Part shown: positions 1 to 27,212 of the stretch, piece by piece
How positions within the stretch are numbered: position 1 is the first letter of the stretch
How the letters are laid out: every line of letters starts with the position of its first letter
From: Piscicola geometra
Taxonomy: Eukaryota > Annelida > Clitellata > Hirudinida > Piscicolidae
DNA: 64,000 nucleotides
Direction: 5' to 3'
NCBI GenBank assembly: GCA_943735955.1
Contig: OX030965.1
Span: 6,299,003-6,363,002, forward strand
Position numbers and translations under genes: made by a program
Notes under the pieces: model-generated
The model's database searches: none
Seen by the model: only the letters and a program-made list of their open reading frames with translations
What the model was told of the DNA's origin: nothing

Positions 1-975
<975 letters not shown>

Positions 976-1248
976 AAGTTTGAAAATAATCTAGAAAGTG
1001 GGAAAAAGGTTCCGAGGATAATTAACACATAATATACTATCTTTTGTGTTCCGTCTCATTTTGGAATGAGACAGCACAATATAACTTCATAATAAAATAT
1101 TATTAAATATTATTTTATTTTAATCTAACCCTTTTTTTAACCCTTACCCAATCGCAGAACAGTTTTCAATTATTTGATAGACAAAAATTGAGAATTCGTA
1201 GATCAAAAAGTTTTTTAAGTTTTTCCATTCTAAAATGGGACAAGTTCT

Positions 1249-1345
1249 ACACACACATACAAATACATACACATACACACACACACACATACAAATACAT
1301 ACACATACACACATACAAATACATACACATACAAACACACACACA
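1249..1345. repeat. Compound CA / ACATACA microsatellite
   Basis: Alternating CA runs and ACATACAAAT units. Both strands give spurious His-Thr or Cys-Val frames. Confidence 0.9.
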
Positions 1346-2316
1346 CAAGGATGACTCTTTAATGGATCTATGTCATGCAAAGTTGTGTCAAATTTGGATG
1401 ATTATCTCAGATGCTGTAGTACGCGTGCTTAATTGAATGTAACCAAAATAAAAACAATATTTATGTAATTTACCAATATTATTTTTTATTATATTTTTAT
1501 TTTATTGAATAACTCAACCAAAAAATATTTATTGAAATAATTTTGCTGATGATTTTAATGCATTTTAGACTCTTTCAATAAAAATAGTATGCCCTAATAT
1601 TGAAGAAAAGCCATATTTATGACATTAAAAGATAAATAAATAATTATTCTATAAAAAAACAAAACAAACAGTTTTCGAAATACGCACGAGGTAAAAAAAT
1701 GATCAAATAAAAAGTCCGTTAAAACCACAACAATAACAATAAATATGATTAATGATGACGTCATAATAAGAGAGAAATGCTTTGAAGGCGAAATCATAAA
1801 TATTTAGTTTCATTTTATAATCTTTTCATTTTTAATGTTTAAAATGTTTTACTTTAAGTTATTTTTGTTGATTTGGTTGTTTTGTCATTTCTTTCATCTT
1901 TAGTTTTCAAATCATGTGATACTCAGAAGACTTCTAATTCAATATAATTGAATCATTTTTTACATATAAAAACTTCAGTTTAAAACTAAAATATTAAAAA
2001 AAAAACTCAATCTTTCATGGATTAACAACTCAATCATCCTTGTTATTCGCCCACTCTTTTCCATCCAAGGTTAAAATAGAAAAAAATTTCTGAATTCCCT
2101 TATTCCTACTTGGTTCTTTGCTTACTTCGAAAATGGATTCATTTTGAATTGTAACATTGCGAGCTGGTGCATTATGAATTGATGGATTGTGCATGCAGAT
2201 ATTTCATCAGCAGTCAGTAAACCAATAAAACTCGTGTTATTTGTGGAGGAGGAGGAGTAGCATTGCAATTGGATTAGTCTGAATGATTTATATGCCAAAA
2301 ATAGAATTAATAATGG

Positions 2317-2568
<252 letters not shown>

Positions 2569-4275
2569 ATGGTTGTGTATGGTGAAATGTGGATAAGTTT
2601 TATTGTAGATGGATGTTGGTAATTATAGTTTTTGGCTGTGATGATAGAGTGAGTGTAAAGTTGTAGTGGTAACTGGGAAAGCAATTGATAATGTTCGGCT
2701 TAAGTATTTCAATAATTTTTAAATGTATAATAATAAAATATGCAAACTTTTTAGATTAAAGACATAAGTCTTTTGTATTATTCAATCGAAAACAATTGTC
2801 ACTAAAAATCAATAAAATGCATTTGCGAATATGAGAATCAATGAAAATTACTTTTTTTGCAAAATTATTTTCCTCTGGTTTGATTTTTTTAAAATTTCGA
2901 GTGCTCCATATATCATTTTTTATTGTTTTGTTTTCCATAAATTCATTTTGCGAGGCACACTTTGATAAGTTTTTAATGGTTCAATTTTTTATTATTTTTT
3001 ATTTAATGAAAGTTTAAAGGTTTTAAAAGTTGGAAAAAGTTTTTTTTATTGTTTTAAAACCACCATCAACTCACGTCCTTTGTCACTACCATCTTTACAC
3101 CATCAACCACCAGTCCGACCATTTCTAATCACCATCGCTACTATCATCATCAACTACCATCTCATCTCTACCCCAATCGTTTTTTCTTCTTTCTATCATT
3201 GTTCCCATCCTACAAACACATCGTCTTTGAAATAACACACTAAATTATTCATGGTCATCATTTTGCACTAATATAATTCGTATTTCACATAACAACATTG
3301 AAAACACACGTGCATAAAAATACAAACATACAAACATTTGTTATACTTATTGAGAGACAATTTGAATCGATATATTTATTTATTCATCATCTATCACTTA
3401 TATCGGTTATTCACATGGAGCATTCATATATCCCTATATATTTGATTAAGTTTTCTGCACGTGTATATATAGGTCAATTTTTCAGCTCACATGCCATATA
3501 ATAGCAAATGTGGAGGCATGTAAGCGTTTAAGATACAGACCATAGTGTGATGAAGATGCAATTGATGACATTTAAATGAAAATTTGAGAAATTGTTTGTT
3601 TTAGTATTTTAAAACCTTTAACAAAAAACAAAAGTAAAAAATTGAAATTATATACATTTTATTGTTTTGATTTTATAAATGGAATTATTTAATAAATAAA
3701 AACTATACTAACAATATTTTTCCAATTTTCTAAAAACATGGCTTTATTTATTTAAATATTAATTTTTTTATTAAATTTTAACAATTGAAAAAAAATTGAA
3801 AACACTATGAAAATAATGTGACAAAAACTTTCAAAAAACTTACATTTTTATCAAAACTTTCATTAATATAAAATGAACAAAAAACTTCGTTAAAAACATT
3901 TATATCACACTACACATGATCAAGTTACAAAGTTGAAAAACTGTCAGAATATTCTACAAAATGAGTTACCATGAACCCCACCAAATGTGAGTTTCCTTTC
4001 AGTGTATTTCTACTAATAATATATACAAAGAAATATTTATAAGTTGATGGCTATAACAGATATAGTTAAAATTGGAAAAAAACATTTCACGATCGCACGA
4101 ACCCTCATTTTTCTCATATATACTAACATCGCTACTAACTTCAAAATCATATTCCCAACGCCATCACACATCCCAAAGTTTCCAAGAGTCTTGGACAGGC
4201 TGCAATAAAGCTTGGATTCCGGAAGTGTATCCCACCTACCCACCCGATCCTTCATCTTCACATTATCCCATCCCC

Positions 4276-16469
<12,194 letters not shown>

Positions 16470-16536
16470 TCATTTTGGGGAAGTGAGTTCAAATGAAGAT
16501 TAATTACAACGAAATTAAATAGGTTTTGAATTGTTT

Positions 16537-16542
16537 AATAAA
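16537..16542 (+). promoter_or_regulatory. Candidate poly(A) signal for TDG
   Basis: AATAAA about 70 bp downstream of the TDG stop codon at 16467-16469. In such AT-rich DNA the hexamer is common, so only its position supports it. Confidence 0.5.
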
Positions 16543-19500
16543 ATAGAAAAATATAGTTTTTATTCAATTTTTTTACAAAGTAATTAGCATTTTTGTGATT
16601 TGCTGTGTAATATAATCCCAAAAACTCTTTCGTAAAAAATATTCCGCAAAAAATTATTTGTAAGAAAAATCAATGTTTCAAATAAGCAAAAAATAGTTTA
16701 CTTTCGAGGATGTTTTACCGTTTTTAAAATGCATTAGAAAATCTATTACAGCGATCATTAAATTGTTTCAAAGTTTGAAAAATGTAAAAAATGTCTTTTT
16801 CATTGATCCATTTCAGTTGAGCGGTAAAAACTAAAAGTACGTTTCCCAGAAAGTTGTTGAATAACTAAGATTTTAAAAAGTTTTTTTAAGTAAAATATTT
16901 GAGTAAAACCTGTTCAAAATGGATTTCTATTTATTTAAAATACTTTTTCACTTTTAAAAAGTTTATTTTCAATTTACATTTTTTCAACATATTTTTTTAT
17001 ATCTTTTTTCTTACAGTTTTTACCATTTGAATAAACGTAGAAAAATAATTCTATAAATTAATTAAAACACAAGAAATAGAAAGTTAAACAAATAAAGTTT
17101 GTAATTTAAGAATTTTTTCACACACATATGCACACCAACATACAGAGACACACACATACTAAAATAAACGTCGACACACATACAAACACAGTGAATAAAA
17201 GCTAGAAAACGATAAGATTTTTATTCCTTTATTTGTCCAAGGATTAGCATCCTTCAATCTAATTCCAATGCTATCAAACTTGTTTTCGCTACAACTACAA
17301 CTACTATTTCTGTTTTTAATAATAAAATTGATAATTAAACATTAACATTAATACTGTTACTGCTACTATCATCACCACTATTAATTCCATCTCTAACCCA
17401 GTGCAATGTTTATCAGAATGTTTTTCAAATGTGTTGACACAAGACATACATTTACTTGATATATAAATCTTACGAATAATATTATTTTATCATTATCATC
17501 ATCATATTATTATTAATTACCATTCATTATGTTTCAGTTTGAAGAAAAACTCAAGAATGACGTTTACAGGTATTGAAGATAATGAGGATGTCTGTTTTTC
17601 ACGAAAAAAGTGTTATGTGAACAGCAAAAATTGAAGTTATAAAAAATCTGTTTTTCAATTTGATTATTAGTCATAGAACTAAATAACCGAGAGATAAACT
17701 TGGCAAGATCAATACGTTTATACGTATTGAATGTTTTATTTTCATCAAACCATTAAAATCGATTTGATACCTGTATTTTTCAATATGATTGTAAAGATTT
17801 ATTTATTATGTTTCAAAGTTTTTTTTTCAATTAGAGAATTTTCAATTCATCATTACCCCAGGTCTTTTTTGCACATTTAAAAAATTCTAATCCTGATCAT
17901 CATGACCTTCCTCGTCTTCATTTTTATATATTTGTCGTTATTATTTTTATTTTCCTTTCAATATCTTCTTGGTCTTCATTTCGATCCAGTCTATTTTCAC
18001 AAACAAATAAACCGTAATCAATTCTTTCATTAGTTTTCGAATTTTTCTTTATTATTTCAATTTATGTGAAATAAATTTAGTTTTTAGAATTAATATTTTA
18101 AATTTTAAGCTTTGTTAATTTAATATTTTGTTTGTTTTTGTTGTTAGAAATGGCTATTTCATCGTTTGTAAAAACACATTCCACGTCTAAGTCAAGTTTT
18201 AAAATTCAAAATGTTAATAATTATTCTAATAATTTTTAAAACCTATATTTTTTTCTGCAATTGAATTTTGTTACTGTCAATTAATCTATGAATTAGAAAT
18301 AAATAATTTTCACGCAAAAATACAATTGTCTTTATTTCATATGATACCACACTTATAGTAAATTCTTCTTTTTTTAAACACAAAAAAAAAGATTTTATCT
18401 TCCAACTACAATGTATCGATTATCGTTTCCTTTCCACAAGCAATAAGTCTTCGAATATATTCCATAATCGAACCATTATGTCGGAAGATTAGACTTATAC
18501 ACACTTATATTCAGTATACATATTTCAAAACATACATTGCGTGACTGGAAAATAGATATTTGAAAAAAACATCAATAATACTTATCATTGTTTATATTTC
18601 AGAGTTTAAAAATTTTTAATAAACACCTCAATTCATACAAACATTACCATCTCAACCACAAATTCAACCATTACTCTCTAAACTACAACCAATACCATTT
18701 CAACCACAACCATCACCACTCTAACCACGACCTTGACTATCCTAACCACTGCACTCACCACCTACATTAAAACCTCATTTCTCAACCCACTCATTCAACT
18801 CACCCTTCCCCCCCCCTTGCCCACCACCACTACCACAATTATCTTCATCATTTGTTATTTATATTTATTATTCGATGCTTTCAAAGTGTCGCGCGTTATG
18901 GCTTTATTGATATTTACAGCCTTTTAAAATTATTTATTGAAAGGTATTGGTTTCATTATTTCATTTGTCATTAATTACATGTATATTCTATATAAAATTA
19001 TATTATACAATTATATGTGCAATCAAACACTGTTAGTATCCGTAGTAGGAAAACCACTATAGTTTTTATTACAATTAAAATATCTTACTCTCCGTTGGTG
19101 CAGTTTTTTCATTATAAATTCATTCAAATTTAATATTTCGAGTGAAAAATATAGATCGATAAAATGATGATGTCATAATCATGATTAACTTGCCATAGAA
19201 AGCTTCATAAAGGACTTTTTATTTTATATTTTAGGGCGTTATCAACACTATGACACCACAATAACAGTCAACAACGGCAGCTTTGGGCTATTTATTTATT
19301 TATTTTAATAGTTTTACAAATTTATCCACCCCATTAATTGCCACTGGTTTGAACTTCATTCTGGTAACCTGATATCAATTTTTCTTAACCTGACTACTGC
19401 AAATTATATTTAAGCTCTTTTTTTCACCATTTTGTATCCGCCTCAAATTCAAGTAGGATTTTCTTGAATAGTTTCTGTTTCAGTTTTTAAAACCTCTTCC

Positions 19501-20827
19501 TTTTGTGTTACGAGTCGAATATCGACTTGTTTAAAAGCATGAAAGAATATCTTTTAGAACGATTTTGTTTTTATAAAGGGTCCGACCCGCATGCCGATTC
19601 ATCCGTTTTTTGCCACGTCCAAAAATTCAGGGTTAAATTCAATTTTACCGAAATTAATTTAGAGTTAAAGTTAGTTTTTTTCCATATTTATTTAGCTTTA
19701 ATATTAGATTCTTTGAAAAGTAATATTTGGTTTTGAAGTTCCTATTGCGCAGGCGCATCGGCACACGGACTGGATCGGCATACGGGCAAGAACATATCCA
19801 TTCAAAACACTTTGAAAGCGATTTTCTAAACACATTTTGAACTATTCAATTAAAAATATAAATAAATAACATTATTTAATAATTGGATATTTAATTTAGC
19901 TTTGTAAATCTTTTTTTTCATCATTATTTTTAGAACTTAATCTATTTTTTTTATATATTTACTTTCTTTTTTCTTTTTATCTTTAGTTATTATTATATTA
20001 TATATTTATCAAAATTGAATAATTTTATATGACACTATTTCGTACTTTTTCAGAAAAGATTTTTTACTTTATGTCTGAATGTAAGAACGACATAATACAG
20101 TATGACAACTCGTCAGAATTTGAATTAAGTTTTCATAATTTAAAAAATATATTTTTTAAAGTTCAAATTTGTATAATACATTTTTTCGAGAATTGTAAAA
20201 AAATCATGTTTTTAATTCTTTATATATAAAAGAATGATTTTACTTTTTTTCAATAAATTATATGGGCTTCAATGTTTTTTATCGATCATTATTCTTTTGA
20301 AGAAAATCGGAAAAAATACTTATTCATTTACAAACTGGATCAGTTTTTTTCATTTTATTTTATTGGAACACATTAAAAATGTATGAAAACAAAATAAATA
20401 TACTAAAGCAAAAATAGTTTTTTCCAATTATTTTGTTTTACTCGTTTTTTATTACTTCTCAAACTTTATATTCTGTACACATTTTACTTTTTCTTTTTTT
20501 AAGATTCCAATTTCATATTTGTGCATAATTTTTTCTCGAAAAACCTTTCCGTTATAATTAACGTATCAGTAATTCGAGTCTAAAAAACATTATACACTCA
20601 AATAAAAATTATTATTTAGATTTATTCTAACACATCAAAGATTTAATATTGTTTTTTTACATAAAAAAAGAAGATTTTAATATGTCAAGCGAATCAGTGT
20701 ACTACTTTTGTTTTTAAAAGTTTTGAATTTCATGTTTCAGCTTTAATTAAATGTGAAACAAGAAGTATAATGTTATTTATAACATTTTTATTTTTCAAAT
20801 ATTTGAAAGTCTATTAAATTTTAAACA
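16543..20827. other. AT-rich intergenic region
   Basis: Mostly AT-rich sequence with weak CA and ATC runs. Two modest plus-strand open frames (19503-19736 and 20029-20229) lack family similarity and splice context. A small CpG-bearing spot lies at about 19738-19800. Confidence 0.55.
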
Positions 20828-20832
20828 ATTTA

Positions 20833-20929
20833 TTAGGTTTTAAGAACGAAATTCAGAGTTTCCTCTATATTTTCGTTCACGATTCTTAACTTGTTCTTGG
20901 CGGCACCCATCTTCTCTTCAAGCATTAAA
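20833..20929 (-). CDS. Probable terminal exon of an unidentified minus-strand gene
   Basis: On the minus strand an acceptor TTACAG is followed by a 97-bp exon. Read in phase 2 it encodes LMLEEKMGAAKNKLRIVNEN followed by 11 more residues and TAA, with AATAAA overlapping the stop. The amphipathic, charged composition and codon variety are unlike the surrounding AT-rich spacer and suggest a coiled-coil C-terminus of a small conserved protein. I could not name the family or find convincing upstream exons. Alternatively it is a chance open frame beside a chance acceptor. Confidence 0.45.
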
Positions 20930-23900
20930 CTGTAATAATAATTTAATTGAAAAGTTTATCCGTTTTTAATTATATACACGAAGATTTTCTTATCTATATT
21001 CCTGTTGATCCAATCTAATTAGAGAATTCTCATTCTTATTTTGAAAGCACAACAAAGTTATGCCAATCTAATAACGTATTAATCGTATTGGAATAGGTTC
21101 ACATTTTATTATCAATATCATTATTATTGCTAATATATTCTCGATTTCATCTCTTCTTTATAAGTTCTATTTTTATTAACTTGTGTAGATTGCAGACTAA
21201 TTTAATATTTTCTTCTCAGTCATGTTGGAATGGTAATATGTTAACACAAACATTTTGTTACCATTTTGTTTAAAAAGAGTTAATGCCTACATTGAGAATC
21301 AATTGTTCAAAGCATATCCTCAATCTTCAAACATTTATTTTATATATTTTATTTGATTTTCAACTTTAAATAAACGTATTAGATTACTTATTTCTCCATA
21401 TTTCAATGAGGTTAGATGCTTCGTTTTTCCGAAAATAATTTCTTACTCGATCACAATTTCAAAATTATAAAATCTTTGTTTTTACTTTTATTATCATTTT
21501 TAAAAATATTTTTTTTTGTTTTAATAAATAAATCACTGAAATATGATTTAATAATCCAACTAATTGGCAAATAATTCTTAAACACTCACTTTCTCAATTA
21601 AAAACTCCCTTCCAGTCACACCACTTTCTATGCATCTTAACGTTTGGTTCTTTAATAAAATTATTTTTTTTAAATGGAAACCTATTTCATAATTCTGTTT
21701 TTCCAAGTAAATATATAACATATTTTTCTATTTAATAACTTTTTCGATAATTTTAGATCTTGCTGATTATCTGTGTGCATAGAGTTCCAATGTTGAAGGC
21801 GTTTTCAATTTAATAAAAGATTAGAATACAAATTATTTTACACTTTACATAAAACTTATTTGTAACAATTTACAAAAATTTTTTTTATAATAATTATAAG
21901 ATTAGTTATGATAATAAATCCCAACAAAACTATTTCGATTTGCAAAAACGGTTGAAAGACAAGACTTATAATCTCGTGGGTCTAAGTTATTGTCTGACAT
22001 TTTGGAATACAGATAAACAAAAAGCAGTTTTGATCAAATTCATCTATGAAATATCTTTCAGCAAAAAACGACTAAAGTGACAGTAACCCAGAAAAATTGT
22101 AGACCACAAGTTGGAATGTCATAATGTTGCTACGCTTATAATCTGTAGCATAGTCTGGCGACTGTAAAATTATTAACTTGGGTACTTGCACATTGAAGAA
22201 TATAAGAAAAAAAGGTGTTATCAAAATTAAATGAATAAATATTTTTTATACATTTAATTATTAATAATAAACTCTTATTCTAAACAAAATAAATGTGTGT
22301 TTTCGGAATTATTTGACACTCGATTATAAGGAAATTAGCATACAATAAACAATGCGAAATCTAGAATTACAAGGAACAGCATACAAAGGGAATCAGAAGG
22401 CACGTTAAACAATAGACAATAAACCCTATAGGAAAATAAATAAAACAAATGTATACAGAAAATAATTTTAGAGGATAGAAAATGTTTCATAGAACTGGCA
22501 TGGGAAGTTATATGGATGGAGATTGAATATGCAAATTCAAAAGTGATTGAGTACAAGAAGAGTCGAATAAGTTTTTTGTGTTTTTTGTCATTGCAAAGAT
22601 TAAAAAAAATGTGAATAAAAACCTTATAATATCACCCACACACACACACACACACACAAACACACAAACACTCACACACAAAAACACACACACGTCCATC
22701 TTTGATGCCTGTAACATAACTCAGACATCTCATATTTAGTGTGGACATCTGCTTGTTTCTTGTTAAATACCTACGTATCTGTTCTCATATATATTTTTAT
22801 AAATGTATGTATCTTTGTAGTAATACAATATTTGTAGTCAAAAAATTTATATTTAGCAGCTTACTTTCTGAAGCAATCTAAATATATTTTTTGTCTTGCG
22901 AAAATCATTTGTTTTATATAAAAGTTTATTAAAATTTGGTATGTATTTTCAATTTTACAGATTTTATTTCTCAATGCATGTACCTAGTGTATACATATGT
23001 TCTTCTATGCATCTTCTAATGTTCATATGCGTGAGCATATAAATGAGTTCAAAGAAAAAGTTGTCGAGAAAGTTTAAATTCCCTCGCTGTTGTTTGAAGT
23101 CTAGTCGATTCCAACTACAGGCCAGAGTAAAAGAAAAACTATATAATTTCTTACCAGTCATTTTATCTTTAATTTTAATCAATTTATAGTTTTGGATTAA
23201 TGAGGATAGAAAATTAATTATTTAAGTGTTGAAAAAAGTATGATAGTTCAGATTTTAAAAAAATATTAAGTAAAAAAATTAATTTTGCTAAATATTATCA
23301 AATCTATAAATTACATGATAAAGAATACTTATTAGAAACTAAAAAACTGCAAAATAAAATTTAAAAAACATCTAATAAAAACCAATAACGAAAAAAATGG
23401 CTAATAGAATAATTAATAAAGCTTAAAATATTATTTTAAATGATTTATAAACCTAAAAATGAAAAGCTGTTAAAAGCTCTTTTGGTTCAAGAGGTAGGTG
23501 TGAAAATTGTTTATTGTGAATTTGATCTTTAAAAAACGAATAGTGGTGTTAATGAATGGATGGATTTATAAATACGTGGATTGATATATGGATAGATGGG
23601 TAGTTTGATAAATGGATTGATGTAAGAATAGATGGATAGTTTGATAAATGGATGAATAGATGGTAAGATAGATCAAAAATATTAATAAATGAATTAACAA
23701 ATGAGTGGATTAAATAATAGGGAAAATTAATAAGGCAATGACATTTTAGATTAAGCAAACTCATATAAATTACACATGAGTTGAATAGTAATTAATTAAA
23801 TTATAACAATTGTTCTTGACAGAATTAACTCAAATTTGAAACCTTCCTTCGAGGAAATACATACCAATATCATAGAGGCATACACAAATAAACACATACG

Positions 23901-24994
23901 CAAAACACGCAAACAAATGCCAATTCTAATAGACGTTCTTTCGCTTATTACTCATGTTACAGCGTTCTTCTCAATCATAACTTTTAGCTTCTTGTTTAGT
24001 TTAAAATGCTTTTCCACGTCAATAAGAAAAATACACTACCACGGCAATTACCTGAGAACAGATGACAACGTTTTGCACATATCGTATTGTTATTTTTCTT
24101 TTTTTTGGCTCTCAAGTCTTTTGTTTGCAATTGTATCACACTTTCTCAGTTTTTTAAACTCTTTAATATCTTATTATTCTACTAAATTGATGATTTAAAT
24201 GAGCTCACCGTTACCATGTTATTCCACCTATTTTCACGTTCTTTCCATCTCTCATTTCAGCTGACTTTTCACTCTCCCACATCATTCACCCCTTTTCGTT
24301 TCTTACCCGTCATCCATCGATCCATTCTTCTTCCGATCCACCCATCTTTCGTTCCACTCATCCCTCCATTCCTCTAATGATAGTTCTGATGGACATAGCA
24401 AGCTCCGAAACGTACAACAGTTGCAGTTGTTGCCTGATTGACAGGTCAAAGGAACACTACATCATTCTTGACCCCTCCTCTTTTATCAATAATATCATAA
24501 TAATTAACAAATACTCTTTTTTGTTTTAACGATGAAGACCGTAATGGTGATAATAAGAGTTGTTTAAAAGCTGAACAGACATCATATAATGATGATAAAA
24601 ATGATAACGCAAAAAAATATAATTAAAACTTTTCAAACTTTTCATCCATTCATTTGTTGATTCATCTATTTATTTATTTATTTATTTATCTATCCATTCA
24701 TTCATTAATTCATTTGATAAATTAGTCATTCATGCTTCTTTCAAGCATCCATTCATCCATACTGCTAATGAAATATTACCACTGTTGTTTCGTTATCGTC
24801 TTTTTCTCATCATCCCTCTCTTATCTTTTATCATTATCATCCTTTTTATTCTTTATTCTGCCATCCACACGGCATCCTTCTATCCATCAGTTTGTTATCA
24901 GCACCACTTTGCCACTCTTGATGGTGTTGTAGTATCATTATCAACATCATGCTCATCTTCATTGTTATCATACACAAAATTAATCATCCTCATC

Positions 24995-25150
24995 ATTACC
25001 ACCAAACTATAACTACAACTATACCATCACTACAACTATACCATCACTACAACTATACCGTCACTACAACTATACCATCACTACAACTATATCATCATTA
25101 CCACCATACCATCACTAAAACTATACCATCACTACAACAATACCAACACT
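24995..25150. repeat. 17-bp minisatellite (CCATCACTACAACTATA)
   Basis: About seven tandem copies of CCATCACTACAACTATA with a few substitutions (CCGTCAC, CATCATTACC). Confidence 0.9.
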
Positions 25151-27134
25151 TCAACTATCACCATCTCATCATTATCATCCTATCAGCCTCCCCTCCATCA
25201 ATCTCTATTGATTGGCGCGCCGTGACTAAAGCCAGTTCATTTCAGTCATGATACACTTTTATCGATCATAACCATTTTTTCAAAAAAATTTTTAAACATT
25301 TAAGAATTTAGGGTTACATTTATAAAAGCAAAATTCTTCATAATAAAAACATTTAATTTGGAAAACTAAAATTAATTTAATGACGTGTTTTTATTTAATG
25401 TAACTCTAAAAAATTTAATAACTTTTATTTTAGAAGTACTTTATTATATTTCTTCATATTACTTGCTGAACGATTAAAGGCCTGCTCAGTGGCTTGAATA
25501 AAAATGAATAAAAATACCTCAACTGTTGTAGACTTATTCACACTTACAACTTATATTATCATCATCATCATTATCATCAGCACCAGCATCATTATCATCA
25601 TCCAATTATAATCACTTTGTTGGTGCGTTTTTAGTTCTTTCAACTGCTAGAACAGTATTAAAGAGCACCGAGAATGATGTTCATGGTGATGGTATGGTGA
25701 GGATATGGATGATTTTTTAGGGAAAATGATGATGAGCGAAATAAAAAATTAAAATTAATATAAATTCATAATTAAAAATATCAAAAAAGAAATGATAAAA
25801 GAAGGCTACAACTTTTTTTAAATATAAATATATAATAATTTGAAATTGTTTTTTAAGCTTTGATTCATTAGCAAGTTAGACGGTATAAACTATTTTTATT
25901 GCCTGATTTTGACTTCTAGCTGTACTGAATGCTTTATAACTTGAAAACAAAAAAATAAACTGTCTTTTCTTAAGCTAGTTTAAAGCATTTTCATCTTTTT
26001 AAACTTCATCATTATCAACAGCAGACAAAATATTTTTTCCAATGGTTTTTCCAATTTTATTTCCATGATCTCTTTTCTTTATTTTTTCTTTTTTTGCACA
26101 CGTTTTTGCGAAATTCTTTTCATACACATTGTCTTCAACAACAGCATCTACGTCATCATTATCTCCTCATCATCCTTTTGTGTAACTTTCTTCATTACCA
26201 TCGACACACTCGCCCAAACCCTCTTCTTCATCTTATTCCTTTAATCACGAGAAACCTCGGAAGTTCAACTCATCATTAGTGTCCTCATCCTCATTAAGCT
26301 TTTCAATATCTTATCCTTTTAATATCCCACTTTTACCTATTATGATGTGGGTCATTTTTTTTCGTTATAGTTTTTTTTAAAGAAAAACGTTTTTTTTCTA
26401 TTAAAAAGGAATAAATTTATTTTAGATATTTAACCTTTCATGAAACATTTTTTAAGTTTTACCTTGTCGGCAGTTTTTCTATGCATGTATTTCATTAATG
26501 ACCTATCCTTTTGTCCTAAGAGGAATAAGTTATTTTTTCACAATATTTCTTTTGCAAATTTGTATGAATGTTTTTGTTTTCAGTATTGTATACTTTTTTC
26601 TGCTATTAATATATATTTTGCCTGAATATTTGTTAATAATAATTACTACGAAGACTACAGTAATTCCACTACTGGAAAACCCTCAAATAACGCTACTACT
26701 TCTACCATTAAAACTGCAACAAACCCTTATCAGCGTTCCTCAACTCTTTTTTTTTCATTTACGCCTTTTTTGCTCTTTCTTTACTCATTTTAACGTTTTT
26801 ATTTGAAGATTTTTTGTTCTTATTAACTTGTTTTAATTGCATATTTACTCACTTTAATTTTTTATTATAATATTTTAAAGAAGTAGTGTATGAATCATGA
26901 TGTTGTTTTAAAAAAAGTTAAGAAGAAAAATAATTAATACAAATATAATTTAGATTGGTTATTATGAATTAACTTTAACTTTTTTCCCATATTTTATTTT
27001 TATTTTTGTTTTCATACTAAAACTTAATAATCAAAAACAATTGCTCTAAAGCATTCCGTTTAAATGAATAACCTCAACCCTAATCAGCACTGAGCCCTCA
27101 AGGTGCTGTGCCGTCTAGTCATTTATCATCAGTT

Positions 27135-27212
27135 TATGATGATGATGAAGATGATGATGATGATGAAGATGATGATGATGATGAAGATGATGATGATGAT
27201 GATGATGATTGG
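27135..27212. repeat. (GAT)n repeat with GAA interruptions
   Basis: GATGATGAT with regularly placed GAAGAT units. Confidence 0.9.

Noticed and set aside
21950..22170. Possible small minus-strand exon upstream of the 20833-20929 exon
   Set aside because: An acceptor-like TTTTACAG and a GTAGCA donor can be found, but the phase does not join to the downstream exon.
23836..24198. Plus-strand frame of 120 residues with two hydrophobic segments
   Set aside because: Begins without ATG, has no recognisable family or splice context, and Phe/Leu/Ser-rich frames are expected in T-rich DNA.
27060..27130. Minus-strand C/D-box snoRNA-like pattern (TGATGA near one end, CTGA near the other)
   Set aside because: The C box has C where a purine is required, there is no terminal stem, and TGATGA is supplied by the adjacent GAT repeat.
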